Shown piece by piece: positions 6,785-13,400 of a stretch of DNA of 15,949 nucleotides. Made by a program: the position numbers and the translations under genes. Numbering within the stretch: the stretch's first letter is position 1; each line of letters starts with the position of its first letter. Under the pieces are notes generated by a model. That model ran no database searches. It was not told where the DNA came from and was given only the letters and a program-made list of their open reading frames with translations. Origin of the DNA: Bacteroidota bacterium (GTDB taxonomy: Bacteria; Bacteroidota; Bacteroidia; Chitinophagales; Chitinophagaceae); assembly GCA_947463975.1 (NCBI GenBank), contig CANHUW010000016.1, forward strand, positions 1 to 15,949, read 5' to 3'.

Positions 6785-8125
6785 TTATTTAGCATTTTTG
6801 GTACCTGCTTTTGTTGTATAATAATCAGGAGGGAATCCATTGATTTGACGCCATAATTCATACCAAACAGGCACCGTATTTAAAAGAGCAAAACCTCTTG
6901 CACCTGTGCCCGTTTTTAATGCTGCAGGCCAAACATTTTGTTCACTGTCAGGAATTACTAAGATTCTGAATTTCCCATTTTCATTTCTATTGTTCTCCAC
7001 CATAGATACTACACCGCCAAAAGTACCATAACTATTATCGGGCCATCCAGAAAAAACTATTGCAGGAAAGCCATCAAATATCATTCTAACTTTTTGCCCT
7101 GGGTTAATCAACATCAAATCCATTGGTTCTATGAATAATTCAATTGCATGATCAATTTGGGTAGGTACCATTTCTACAATCATTTCTCCTTCTTTTACAA
7201 TTTCATTGATACCACCTTTTTTTGCTTTGATAATTTGTCCATCTTGTGGAGCAATTAACCATTTTTGATTTCCTCTGCTGATGTAATTGGCTAAGATATT
7301 TTTATTTTTAGCTAGTTCTCCTGTAGCTCCTGCAATATTACCTCTTGAACTAGCAATCTCACTTCTAGATTTAAATATTTTATCATCTGCCTCTTGTCTA
7401 ACTGAATTGATATCAATTTTAATAATATTGATTTCTTGTCTGGTATTCAATAATTTTTGTTGTTTCTCGGTAAGGATAGCCAAAGTTTTATTACTCTGAG
7501 CAGTTCTTCTTTCTAATTCTACCAATGAAACCACCCCTTGATTAAATAATTGTTTACCTCTTGTTAATTGTTCTTGTGCAATTTTATAATCCACTTCGGC
7601 AGCTACTACTTCAGAGCTATCACTAATTAACTTTCTTTTGTATTGTTCTATTTTATTTTGGTATGAAGAAATCTTCAAATCTCGATTATTCTCAATGGCA
7701 TTAATTTGACTTTCAATTGCATTGATTTTTTCACTGTAGAATAAAAGTTCTTGTTCCTTTGAATTTAATTGATCTTTAGTCCTTTCCACTAAATTTGAAT
7801 CCAGGTAATCATCTTTCGTATCTGCTAATTGAACAAGGGTATCACCTTTTTTTACAACATCTCCTTCTTTAATGTACCATTTTATGATCTTACCTGGGAT
7901 CACCGTATTAATTTGTTGTGGTCTTTGGTCTTGATAAAGGGTAGTAACATGCCCACTGCTAGAGATGTTTTGTGTCCAAGGCATTAGTAATACAATCAAT
8001 AAGAATACAAATATGCCCAAAACCCAATAGCCAATTTTGCTATTTTTCTCGTATCTATAGATTGATCTAATTGACTTTGGTGTGAAATTAGATTCGGCGT
8101 TAATATTTTCTAATGTATTTTTCAT
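6785..8125 (-). CDS. HlyD family membrane fusion (periplasmic adaptor) protein
   Basis: The protein has 446 residues. A cytoplasmic N-terminus (1-31) is followed by one membrane segment (about 32-49). The first lipoyl half-motif is at 72-102 (VIPGKIIKWYIKEGDVVKKGDTLVQL), a long coiled-coil hairpin at about 103-282, and the second lipoyl half at 286-320 (WLIAPQDGQIIKAKKGGINEIVKEGE). A beta-barrel domain (about 326-420) with an INPGQKVRMIFDGFPAI strand completes it. This order is that of type I secretion/bacteriocin-type adaptors, which bridge an inner membrane ABC exporter to TolC. The gene starts 5 bases after the ABC stop and ends one base before the chosen tolC start. The roughly 180-residue hairpin suggests direct contact with the OEP tunnel. 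Confidence 0.92.
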   Translation of the reverse strand: MKNTLENINAESNFTPKSIRSIYRYEKNSKIGYWVLGIFVFLLIVLLMPWTQNISSSGHVTTLYQDQRPQQINTVIPGKIIKWYIKEGDVVKKGDTLVQLADTKDDYLDSNLVERTKDQLNSKEQELLFYSEKINAIESQINAIENNRDLKISSYQNKIEQYKRKLISDSSEVVAAEVDYKIAQEQLTRGKQLFNQGVVSLVELERRTAQSNKTLAILTEKQQKLLNTRQEINIIKIDINSVRQEADDKIFKSRSEIASSRGNIAGATGELAKNKNILANYISRGNQKWLIAPQDGQIIKAKKGGINEIVKEGEMIVEMVPTQIDHAIELFIEPMDLMLINPGQKVRMIFDGFPAIVFSGWPDNSYGTFGGVVSMVENNRNENGKFRILVIPDSEQNVWPAALKTGTGARGFALLNTVPVWYELWRQINGFPPDYYTTKAGTKNAK

Positions 8126-8130
8126 AGTAC

Positions 8131-9852
8131 TTAACTAATAACTAATGGTAAAATGGTGTCTGGTTTTCCTATATGTTTGATTTTTCCTTTTTCTAACCAA
8201 ATAATCAAATCTGCTCTTTTAGCAAATGGAATGTAGCCACTTACAATCATACAAGTGGTATTTGGGATATCAATCAAATATTTAGATATCTTTTTACTAG
8301 ATTCCGCACCTGCCAACTCAAAAGGCTCGTCTAGCACTAATAATTCAGGTTGGTGTGCAATGGCTCTAAGTAATAAAATCTTCTTAGCAATGATGGTGCT
8401 CAAGCCTTTCCCAGTAGGTTGTAATTTGGTTGACAATCCCTCTGGTAATTGACTTATAAATTCTTTGATCTCTAACATTTCAGCATATTTCATTATATCA
8501 TCCGGTGAAATATCGGTATTACCCATACAAATATTTTCATAAATAGTACCATCGAAGATATCCTGCTCATTATAAAAGATGCCTATATTTTTTCTGTATT
8601 CTCTTTGGTCAATATTATTAATAGGTATATTATTTACATTAATTACCCCATCAAAGTTTTTCAAGGTTCCTCCAATAAGTTCTAATAGGATTGACTTACC
8701 AGAACCTCCATCACCCATTATACAAACTTTAGTTCCAGGCAATACATTAAAATTGATATTTTCTAGTAATGTTCGACTGTCATCAAATTTAAAATTCAAT
8801 TGTTGCACATCTATAGTGATGCCTTTGCCATCAGATACGTAAGGCATTTTTCCTTGAATCTCACTTTTCTTTTCTGTAATTACACTTAACTTTTCTACAC
8901 CAGTTAAGATATTATAGGTTACTTCTAAATTAAGGATCAATTTTTCTACTGCAGATAAGATCAATAATATCACAATCTCTGCAGCAATAAATTGCCCAAT
9001 ATTTAATTGCTGTCTGATTAATAAAACTGCACCAATAATTAACATCATTGCTGAAATCAGCAATTTAAATACAATCAAGCTCCAGTATTGAAACTTTAAT
9101 ATTTCAAAGTGTTTGGTTTTGGACACGAGGTAGTCTTTTACTAAATCATCTGTTCTTTTTAAGTGATAATTATTTCGACTTGATATTTTAAAAGTCTTAT
9201 ATGATCTAGCGATTTCTTCCAACCAGCTTGCTACTTCGTATTTATTTTCACTTTCGTCATACGCTGCATTTAATCCTTTTTTAGTAGTGTATTTAAATAT
9301 GAAAAAAAGTAATAATATGAGTAATAAACCTAGAATAATAAAAGTTGAATTATAAAATGACAATAATATTAATCCAAATATAATTTGAATGACAGCTAAA
9401 GGTATGTCTAACAGAATTTTTGATAATCCTTTTTGCAAACTAATAATCTCAAAGAATCTGTTCATTAATTCTGGTAAGTGATTTTTATTTAGTTCTGTGC
9501 TGTCAATTTTAGGTATTTTATGCGCAAAATCTAGAGAAAACCTCGTGAAAATACTTTGTTCAATTTTCTCCACAATCTTCATTTGGTTTACTTGCAAGAT
9601 GCCTGATACGAATATCCCAACTAATACGATGAATATGAGTAGTATAATAGATACAGGTAATTTAGCAATACCCGCTGCTGCTTGAGAGAAGTTGATAATG
9701 GTTTGAATACCAAGGGGCAGGGAAAGCTGTATTACCCCGCTTAATATGGCATAGAAGTATATAGCAGTCACTTCTTTCTTTTCTAATCGGATGATTTTAA
9801 AGAATTTGTTAAGAGACTCTCTGATGGATATATCGTTAAAATTATTTGCCAT
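8131..9852 (-). CDS. ABC exporter (fused membrane and ATPase domains) with degenerate ATPase motifs
   Basis: This 573-residue half-transporter has no peptidase domain. A membrane domain with about six helices (roughly 25-305) is followed by a nucleotide-binding domain (345-573). Walker A is intact (GDGGSGKS, 380-387; K386), as is Walker B (LLVLDEP, 504-510; D508, E509). Other motifs are altered. The Q-loop position is N428 in IGIFYNEQDIF; the signature region reads GKGLSTIIAKK (481-491) instead of LSGGQ; the D-loop SALD is ELAG (512-515); and the switch histidine is G539 in MIVSGYIPFAKRADL. The frame is intact, so this is not a pseudogene; related Bacteroidota exporters appear to share a divergent signature. 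With HlyD and TolC it should form a tripartite exporter. The cargo is unknown. Confidence 0.9.
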   Translation of the reverse strand: MANNFNDISIRESLNKFFKIIRLEKKEVTAIYFYAILSGVIQLSLPLGIQTIINFSQAAAGIAKLPVSIILLIFIVLVGIFVSGILQVNQMKIVEKIEQSIFTRFSLDFAHKIPKIDSTELNKNHLPELMNRFFEIISLQKGLSKILLDIPLAVIQIIFGLILLSFYNSTFIILGLLLILLLFFIFKYTTKKGLNAAYDESENKYEVASWLEEIARSYKTFKISSRNNYHLKRTDDLVKDYLVSKTKHFEILKFQYWSLIVFKLLISAMMLIIGAVLLIRQQLNIGQFIAAEIVILLILSAVEKLILNLEVTYNILTGVEKLSVITEKKSEIQGKMPYVSDGKGITIDVQQLNFKFDDSRTLLENINFNVLPGTKVCIMGDGGSGKSILLELIGGTLKNFDGVINVNNIPINNIDQREYRKNIGIFYNEQDIFDGTIYENICMGNTDISPDDIMKYAEMLEIKEFISQLPEGLSTKLQPTGKGLSTIIAKKILLLRAIAHQPELLVLDEPFELAGAESSKKISKYLIDIPNTTCMIVSGYIPFAKRADLIIWLEKGKIKHIGKPDTILPLVIS

Positions 9853-9861
9853 GGTGTTTGA

Positions 9862-10545
9862 TTATGAGCGTTTATTAATAACACTTGAAAATACTAAGTT
9901 GTTTAAGAATTCAATAATTTGACTTTCTTTTTTTGACTTATCAAAGTCCGTTAAAGAAGGTAAATTATGCATAAAGAAATTTTGCAAATGTGCTACTTCA
10001 ATAATGGTAGATGCTAAAGAGTGAGGATATAGATAGCTTGGATTACATTCTAATATTATTTCTCCTATTGTATTGCATAAATCTTTATAAGGCTTGAAGT
10101 ATTGTTGTTTGTTGTCTTCTCCTACATGTTTGGTTAGATAAGACTTAGAACCTTCTGCTATTAATATTTGGTGTAACAAAGATTCATCTACGTGGCTGGT
10201 CATTAAATCATCTTCTACATTGGATGCAAGTAGGGTGATGACTTGCTTTAATTTGGTGACAGGGTCTTGTACATTCTTGGTTTGATAGCCAATCTGAAAT
10301 TCTAACCATCCCCAATACCATGAGATGATATATACCAATAGTTTATGCTTATTCTCGAAATATCGATAGATACCTGCTTCTGTAGTGCCAATTGCTTCGG
10401 CTAGTTTTTTAAAAGTGAAGGATTCAAAACCTGTTTTATCAATTAATTGAATACTATGTTTGATAATATTTCTGCCCAGTTCTGACTGCTCTGGATCCCT
10501 TAAGAAAAGGGTCTGGTTCATTTTTATCTGTACTTCTAGTTTCAT
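9862..10545 (-). CDS. TetR/AcrR family transcriptional regulator
   Basis: The protein has 227 residues. The N-terminal DNA-binding domain (about 24-70) shows IIKHSIQLIDKTGFESFTFKKLAEAIGTTEAGIYRYFENKHKLL, with the TTEAGIYRYFENK recognition-helix pattern of TetR proteins. The rest is a helical ligand-binding/dimerisation domain without a recognisable subfamily motif. An alternative start (M9) is possible. It is the first gene of the export operon, 9 bases before the ABC start, so it probably controls its own expression and that of the exporter through the palindrome at 10555-10587. The inducer is likely a compound exported by the system or sensed with it; this is inference. Confidence 0.92.
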   Translation of the reverse strand: MKLEVQIKMNQTLFLRDPEQSELGRNIIKHSIQLIDKTGFESFTFKKLAEAIGTTEAGIYRYFENKHKLLVYIISWYWGWLEFQIGYQTKNVQDPVTKLKQVITLLASNVEDDLMTSHVDESLLHQILIAEGSKSYLTKHVGEDNKQQYFKPYKDLCNTIGEIILECNPSYLYPHSLASTIIEVAHLQNFFMHNLPSLTDFDKSKKESQIIEFLNNLVFSSVINKRS

Positions 10546-10554
10546 AAAGATTTG

Positions 10555-10587
10555 TACTATTTTGTTCTTATGAGTACAAAAATAGTA
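10555..10587 (-). promoter_or_regulatory. Promoter and probable TetR operator of the export operon
   Basis: A 9-bp perfect inverted repeat (TACTATTTT at 10555-10563, AAAATAGTA at 10579-10587) surrounds a 15-base centre. A second register adds GTAC symmetry. On the minus strand TATTTTTG (complement of 10577-10584) is an exact TAnnTTTG -7 element inside the right arm, which puts the transcription start near 10571, in the dyad centre. A repressor bound here would block its own operon. No clear TTTG -33 box is seen. The repeat lies 10 bases from the regulator's ATG. Confidence 0.6.
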
Positions 10588-10703
10588 TAATTACCATTAT
10601 AAATGATAGTAAAGCTATTATTTTTGGGAATATTGCTATTATTTCGATGTAAGTGTTTGATAATGAATAGGTTTGGGGGATTGACAGGAAAGTTAAATTT
10701 ACC

Positions 10704-12155
10704 TTATTTTTTCAATGTAAAACTTCCATTGTTATTTTCCCAGTATAAATCTTGTGATAATGAAAAGTTATAAATATCCCAAATTGCAAGATGGTCAGGC
10801 ACTAAATCAAAATCACCATCACCATCTTTGTCATGTATTCTAAGTTCATAAAAATTGGGGAATGTACCAGGAATTTGAGTGCCTCTTGGATATATAGAAC
10901 TGTAGTTATTAATTTTTTGTTTGGTTACATCCGAAAATTTTCGATTTCCTAGATTTTCACATAATTGAATTATAAATCCTCCATAATCTGGAGTAGATGC
11001 TGTCACAATATCAAAGTCTCCATCTTTATCATAATCAATGTATGAAAAGCCAAGTGGAGAAACAGTTATATTATTGGGGATTGCCAAACCTTTTACATAT
11101 TCAACAGGTAAATCTGTAAATTTTTTTTCAAAATCAAAAAAACCTGAACCGTTACCCCAATAAATCCTCGTTGAAGCGTGATTATATTCCCATTCTTGAA
11201 AAGTTCTTTCTGTATGAGTTGATGATGCTATAATATCAAGATTTCCATCACCATCAATATCAAATAAATCAACGGCTAATGCAGAATAATTCTTTCTAAG
11301 TCCATATGGCATTTTAGGTATTAAATTTTCTAAACCTATGAATTGTTTGAAACTATCTGCTTTTACAAAATCGTTATTCCCATTATTTAGATAAAGTATT
11401 GGCATAGACCCAAGATCTTCTTTATTGATATTAGTATATGCATTCCTCCATACAATGATGTCAATATCACCATCATTATCAATATCTCCAAAGCCTTGTC
11501 CATGAATTGAAACTGACTCTCCAATTTCTTTGAAGCTAATATCTCCACCTTTAGAAATTTGAGCAAATTGAATAGGAGATGGGCTTCCATATGTTCCATT
11601 TAATAACATATGATCATCTTCTGCAGAAAATAACACTTCAAAAACTCCATCTTTGTTTAAATCCATTGTTTTAAGCCTTGGCATAAATCTTCTATTTCCA
11701 TCAAATACTTTTATTTTAGGTGAAGTACCTAGTACATCATCAACTAGAATGTATTTTCCAAATTTTGAACCATAAGGAGCATCTTTGAAGTTGGTTAAAA
11801 AAGCAAACATATCTAAGAATCCGTCTTGGTTATAATCTAAAAAACATTTTGAAGGATCCCAGAATCGATACTCAGCATCAAATAAAGATTTTTCATTTAT
11901 TTGTAATTTTTGCAATGATGCTCTTTCAAGAGTATAATATATTCCTGGAAATATTTTATTTGCAATTGCATTTGTCGTGTTTGCATTTATTGAAGAATAA
12001 ATTGGTCCTTTATTGGCAATATTTGATTGTCTAACACTTGGAGTAGGAGTAACTGCTGCAGGTGGTGCTGGAGTTGGTGTAATGGTTTTTGGAGCTTCTG
12101 TTTTTGTACAAGAAAATGCAAATAAAATCCCCAATACAAAGACTAACTTTCTCAT
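10704..12155 (-). CDS. FG-GAP/VCBS repeat lipoprotein
   Basis: From the ATG at 12155 the protein has 483 residues. A lipoprotein signal MRKLVFVLGILFAFSC puts the lipidated cysteine at C16; the lipobox AFSC is loose, as is common in Bacteroidota. The longer frame from 12191 would spoil the signal. A Pro/Thr-rich linker (about 18-41) leads to the repeat domain. Six Ca-binding DxxxDGxxD loops of the FG-GAP type start near residues 107, 165, 224, 299, 374 and 442, suggesting a beta-propeller. No sorting domain or enzyme motif is seen, so a surface or periplasmic binding/adhesion role is the cautious reading. It has its own promoter at 12189-12196, separating it from higBA. Confidence 0.85.
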   Translation of the reverse strand: MRKLVFVLGILFAFSCTKTEAPKTITPTPAPPAAVTPTPSVRQSNIANKGPIYSSINANTTNAIANKIFPGIYYTLERASLQKLQINEKSLFDAEYRFWDPSKCFLDYNQDGFLDMFAFLTNFKDAPYGSKFGKYILVDDVLGTSPKIKVFDGNRRFMPRLKTMDLNKDGVFEVLFSAEDDHMLLNGTYGSPSPIQFAQISKGGDISFKEIGESVSIHGQGFGDIDNDGDIDIIVWRNAYTNINKEDLGSMPILYLNNGNNDFVKADSFKQFIGLENLIPKMPYGLRKNYSALAVDLFDIDGDGNLDIIASSTHTERTFQEWEYNHASTRIYWGNGSGFFDFEKKFTDLPVEYVKGLAIPNNITVSPLGFSYIDYDKDGDFDIVTASTPDYGGFIIQLCENLGNRKFSDVTKQKINNYSSIYPRGTQIPGTFPNFYELRIHDKDGDGDFDLVPDHLAIWDIYNFSLSQDLYWENNNGSFTLKK

Positions 12156-12188
12156 AATTTTAGTTTTTAATCTAACTTTTGGGGTGAT

Positions 12189-12196
12189 CAAATATA
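12189..12196 (-). promoter_or_regulatory. -7 element for the FG-GAP lipoprotein gene
   Basis: On the minus strand TATATTTG matches TAnnTTTG exactly, 33 bases before the ATG at 12155 and just past the higA stop. A matching -33 box would fall inside the end of higA and is not convincing. Confidence 0.45.
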
Positions 12197-12206
12197 ATAA
12201 AATTTC

Positions 12207-12500
12207 TTAATTCGTCGAGTATCTTTTAATAAGCTTTAGGTCAGACCCTTTTAGGATTAGTTCTTCTTCAATGTCAAAATCGTTTTGAAGGCCTAGCCAG
12301 AAGTTTGGGGTATTTCCAAAGTATTTTGAAAGTCTCAAAGCAGTGTCAGCAGTTATACTTCGATTGCCTTTTAGTATTTCAGATATTCTTGTTTGAGGTA
12401 CTCCAATATCCATGCATAGTCTATAAGCACTTATTCCTAACGGGGTAAGAAATTCTTCTTTTAAGACATCTCCTGGGTGTATGTTTTTTAATTTTTTCAT
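12207..12500 (-). CDS. higA: HigA-type antitoxin (XRE helix-turn-helix)
   Basis: The protein has 97 residues. IHPGDVLKEEFLTPLGISAYRLCMDIGVPQTRISEILKG is the classic HigA N-terminus, followed by RSITADTALRLSKYFGNTPNFWLGLQNDFD. The helix-turn-helix spans about 22-62. It should bind and neutralise the toxin encoded just upstream and repress the shared promoter. It follows higB by 9 bases; toxin-first order is normal for higBA. The C-terminal ~20 residues (LILKGSDLKLIKRYSTN) are basic and may be flexible. Confidence 0.93.
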   Translation of the reverse strand: MKKLKNIHPGDVLKEEFLTPLGISAYRLCMDIGVPQTRISEILKGNRSITADTALRLSKYFGNTPNFWLGLQNDFDIEEELILKGSDLKLIKRYSTN

Positions 12501-12509
12501 AGTGTCTAT

Positions 12510-12791
12510 TTAATGATAGTCAATAATTTCAACTTCTTCTGCATTTTCATTACTCCAGATGAAGATTATTCTCCATCTATTATTTATTCTGATGGAATAG
12601 TATCCTGACAAATAACCTTTTAGTTTCTCCAAGTGATTTGAAGGCGGGATAGTTAAGTCTACTAAGTTCTCTGATCTATGTAGCATTCTTAATTTCCTTC
12701 TTGCTATCTCTTGAATGTTTACAGGTAATTTCAGGGATTGATCACCATTCCAAATCTTTAGTGTTTCTTTATTTCCAAAACTAAGTATCAT
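12510..12791 (-). CDS. higB: HigB-type mRNA interferase toxin (RelE superfamily)
   Basis: The protein has 93 residues. MILSFGNKETLKIWNGDQSLKLP is the usual HigB opening, then IARRKLRMLHRSENLVDLTIPPSNHLEKLKG and YSIRINNRWRIIFIWSNENAEEVEIIDYH. HLEKLKG, SIRINNRWRI and the final VEIIDYH are the conserved RelE/HigB core, so the toxin looks complete. HigB toxins cleave mRNA on the ribosome. It is the first gene of the module and lies directly behind the repeated operator sites at 12805-12890. Confidence 0.93.
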   Translation of the reverse strand: MILSFGNKETLKIWNGDQSLKLPVNIQEIARRKLRMLHRSENLVDLTIPPSNHLEKLKGYLSGYYSIRINNRWRIIFIWSNENAEEVEIIDYH

Positions 12792-12804
12792 ACTAACGTT
12801 TTAC

Positions 12805-12890
12805 GATACTTACGCCAAAGATAAGTATTATTAATTAAACTGTATTATACTTATTTGTTTTAATTATAAAATTTCGGAAAATACTTATCT
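12805..12890 (-). promoter_or_regulatory. higBA promoter with iterated ATACTTAT operator sites
   Basis: Four copies of one site lie here: GATACTTAC (12805-12813), AGATAAGTATT (12819-12829), ATACTTAT (12847-12854) and AATACTTATCT (12880-12890). The second and fourth are perfect 11-bp reverse complements. The minus-strand -7 element TATCTTTG (complement of 12816-12823) matches TAnnTTTG exactly and overlaps the second copy. The expected start near 12809 falls in the first copy. A fifth, weaker match (CTAAGTATC, 12781-12789) lies in the first codons of higB. This is the layout expected of HigA/HigBA autorepression. Confidence 0.6.
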
Positions 12891-12892
12891 GG

Positions 12893-13040
12893 ACTGCCGG
12901 CTTCATTTCATTACGCCGTCTTCCTCGCCTGTGGCCTTACCCAAAGCCTTTCAAACAAACGCGTTGCGTTTGTTTGGCTTTTTTAACGCTCATCCGCTCA
13001 ATCAAGCGAGCTTGTTTCGCGGCCTCGCATTAAAAAAGCC
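12893..13040. repeat. GC-rich, self-complementary intergenic element
   Basis: No gene fits this stretch. By hand count 73 of the 140 bases at 12891-13030 are G or C, well above the AT-rich surroundings. It holds an 11-bp stem (12952-12962 with 12966-12976, loop GTT) followed by six T, and an 11-bp inverted repeat GGCTTTTTTAA (12976-12986) with TTAAAAAAGCC (13030-13040). Inside the second one, CAAGC-GA-GCTTG forms a small palindrome. It may be a copy of a dispersed REP/BIME-like element or an untranslated RNA. One copy alone cannot decide, and no direct repeats marking an insertion were found. Confidence 0.45.
12943..12984 (+). terminator. Hairpin with T-tract, plus-strand terminator-like
   Basis: CAAACAAACGC pairs perfectly with GCGTTTGTTTG around a 3-base loop. 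An outer AAAGC/GCTTT pairing extends it past a small bulge, and T12979-T12984 follow. It looks like a plus-strand intrinsic terminator, yet no plus-strand gene lies upstream: higBA runs the other way. It could end antisense transcripts or belong to the repeat element. Confidence 0.4.
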
Positions 13041-13062
13041 TCTCATTTGTATGAGAGGCTTT
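13032..13062 (-). terminator. Intrinsic terminator of tRNA-Glu
   Basis: A perfect 12-bp stem (13035-13046 with 13051-13062) closes a 4-base loop. On the minus strand it is followed by T residues from the A-run at 13032-13037. The stem starts one base beyond the mature tRNA 3' end, so transcription ends right after the tRNA. Confidence 0.85.
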
Positions 13063-13063
13063 G

Positions 13064-13135
13064 TAGCCGGTACGGGAATCGAACCCGTCTTTGCCCCGTG
13101 AAAGGGGGCTGTCCTAGCCGATAGACGAACCGGCC
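13064..13135 (-). tRNA. tRNA-Glu (anticodon UUC)
   Basis: The 72-base gene folds as a full cloverleaf. The acceptor stem is GGCCGGT with ACCGGCT and discriminator A. The anticodon stem is GCCCC/GGGGC with loop CTTTCAC, so the anticodon is TTC (complement of 13100-13102). The T arm is ACGGG/CCCGT with loop TTCGAAT. The first pair is G1-U72, a wobble. The 3' CCA is not encoded (ACA follows), so it must be added by nucleotidyltransferase. The gene has its own promoter and terminator and is monocistronic. Confidence 0.96.
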
Positions 13136-13168
13136 GTCGTTGGATAGACGTTTGTGTCAATCGGGTCG

Positions 13169-13200
13169 CAAAAATAGGATGCAATCGGTTTACTGCCAAA
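13169..13200 (-). promoter_or_regulatory. Consensus promoter of tRNA-Glu
   Basis: On the minus strand TTTG (complement of 13197-13200), 20 bases, then TATTTTTG (complement of 13169-13176) match the Bacteroidota housekeeping promoter TTTG-N~19-TAnnTTTG. The start would fall near 13162, about 27 bases before the mature tRNA. This is the clearest promoter in the window. Confidence 0.75.
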
Positions 13201-13331
13201 TCATTTTGCATATTTTTCGTTGAAAATCAATTTTATGGAGCAGCTTTTGGAGGCACCTATTTTTCTGAAACTATCAATGGTTCGTATAAATCCTTGATTT
13301 TGTTGATAAATCATGCTTTTTTAATGGAGTT

Positions 13332-13366
13332 TTTGAAGGTATTTTTTTAAAAAGATGGTAACTTCG
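13332..13366 (+). promoter_or_regulatory. Probable gap promoter
   Basis: TTTG at 13332-13335 and TAACTTCG at 13359-13366 (7 of 8 to TAnnTTTG counting the free bases) lie 23 bases apart, slightly wide. The start would be near 13372, giving a leader of about 30 bases before the ATG at 13401. The rest of 13201-13331 holds no gene or clear structure. Confidence 0.4.
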
Positions 13367-13400
13367 CGTCTCCTATTGAAAAATATTTAAAATTAATACT

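Noticed and set aside
6784..6861. Longer start of the TolC-like protein
   Set aside because: It would overlap the hlyD-like gene by up to 77 bases and bury the signal peptide; the ATG at 6783 places the signal at the N-terminus.
8131..9852. ABC gene as a pseudogene
   Set aside because: Despite lost motifs, the frame is full length, Walker A and B are intact and the operon spacing is normal.
12156..12191. Longer start of the FG-GAP protein
   Set aside because: It would add a charged leader before the lipoprotein signal and overlap the -7 element.
12893..13040. Insertion sequence or phage attachment site at the tRNA
   Set aside because: No transposase, integrase or duplicated tRNA 3' end was found nearby; only inverted repeats are present.
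13002..13211. Minus-strand open frame of 69 codons
   Set aside because: It runs across the tRNA-Glu gene, its terminator and its promoter; it is a by-product of GC-richer structural DNA.
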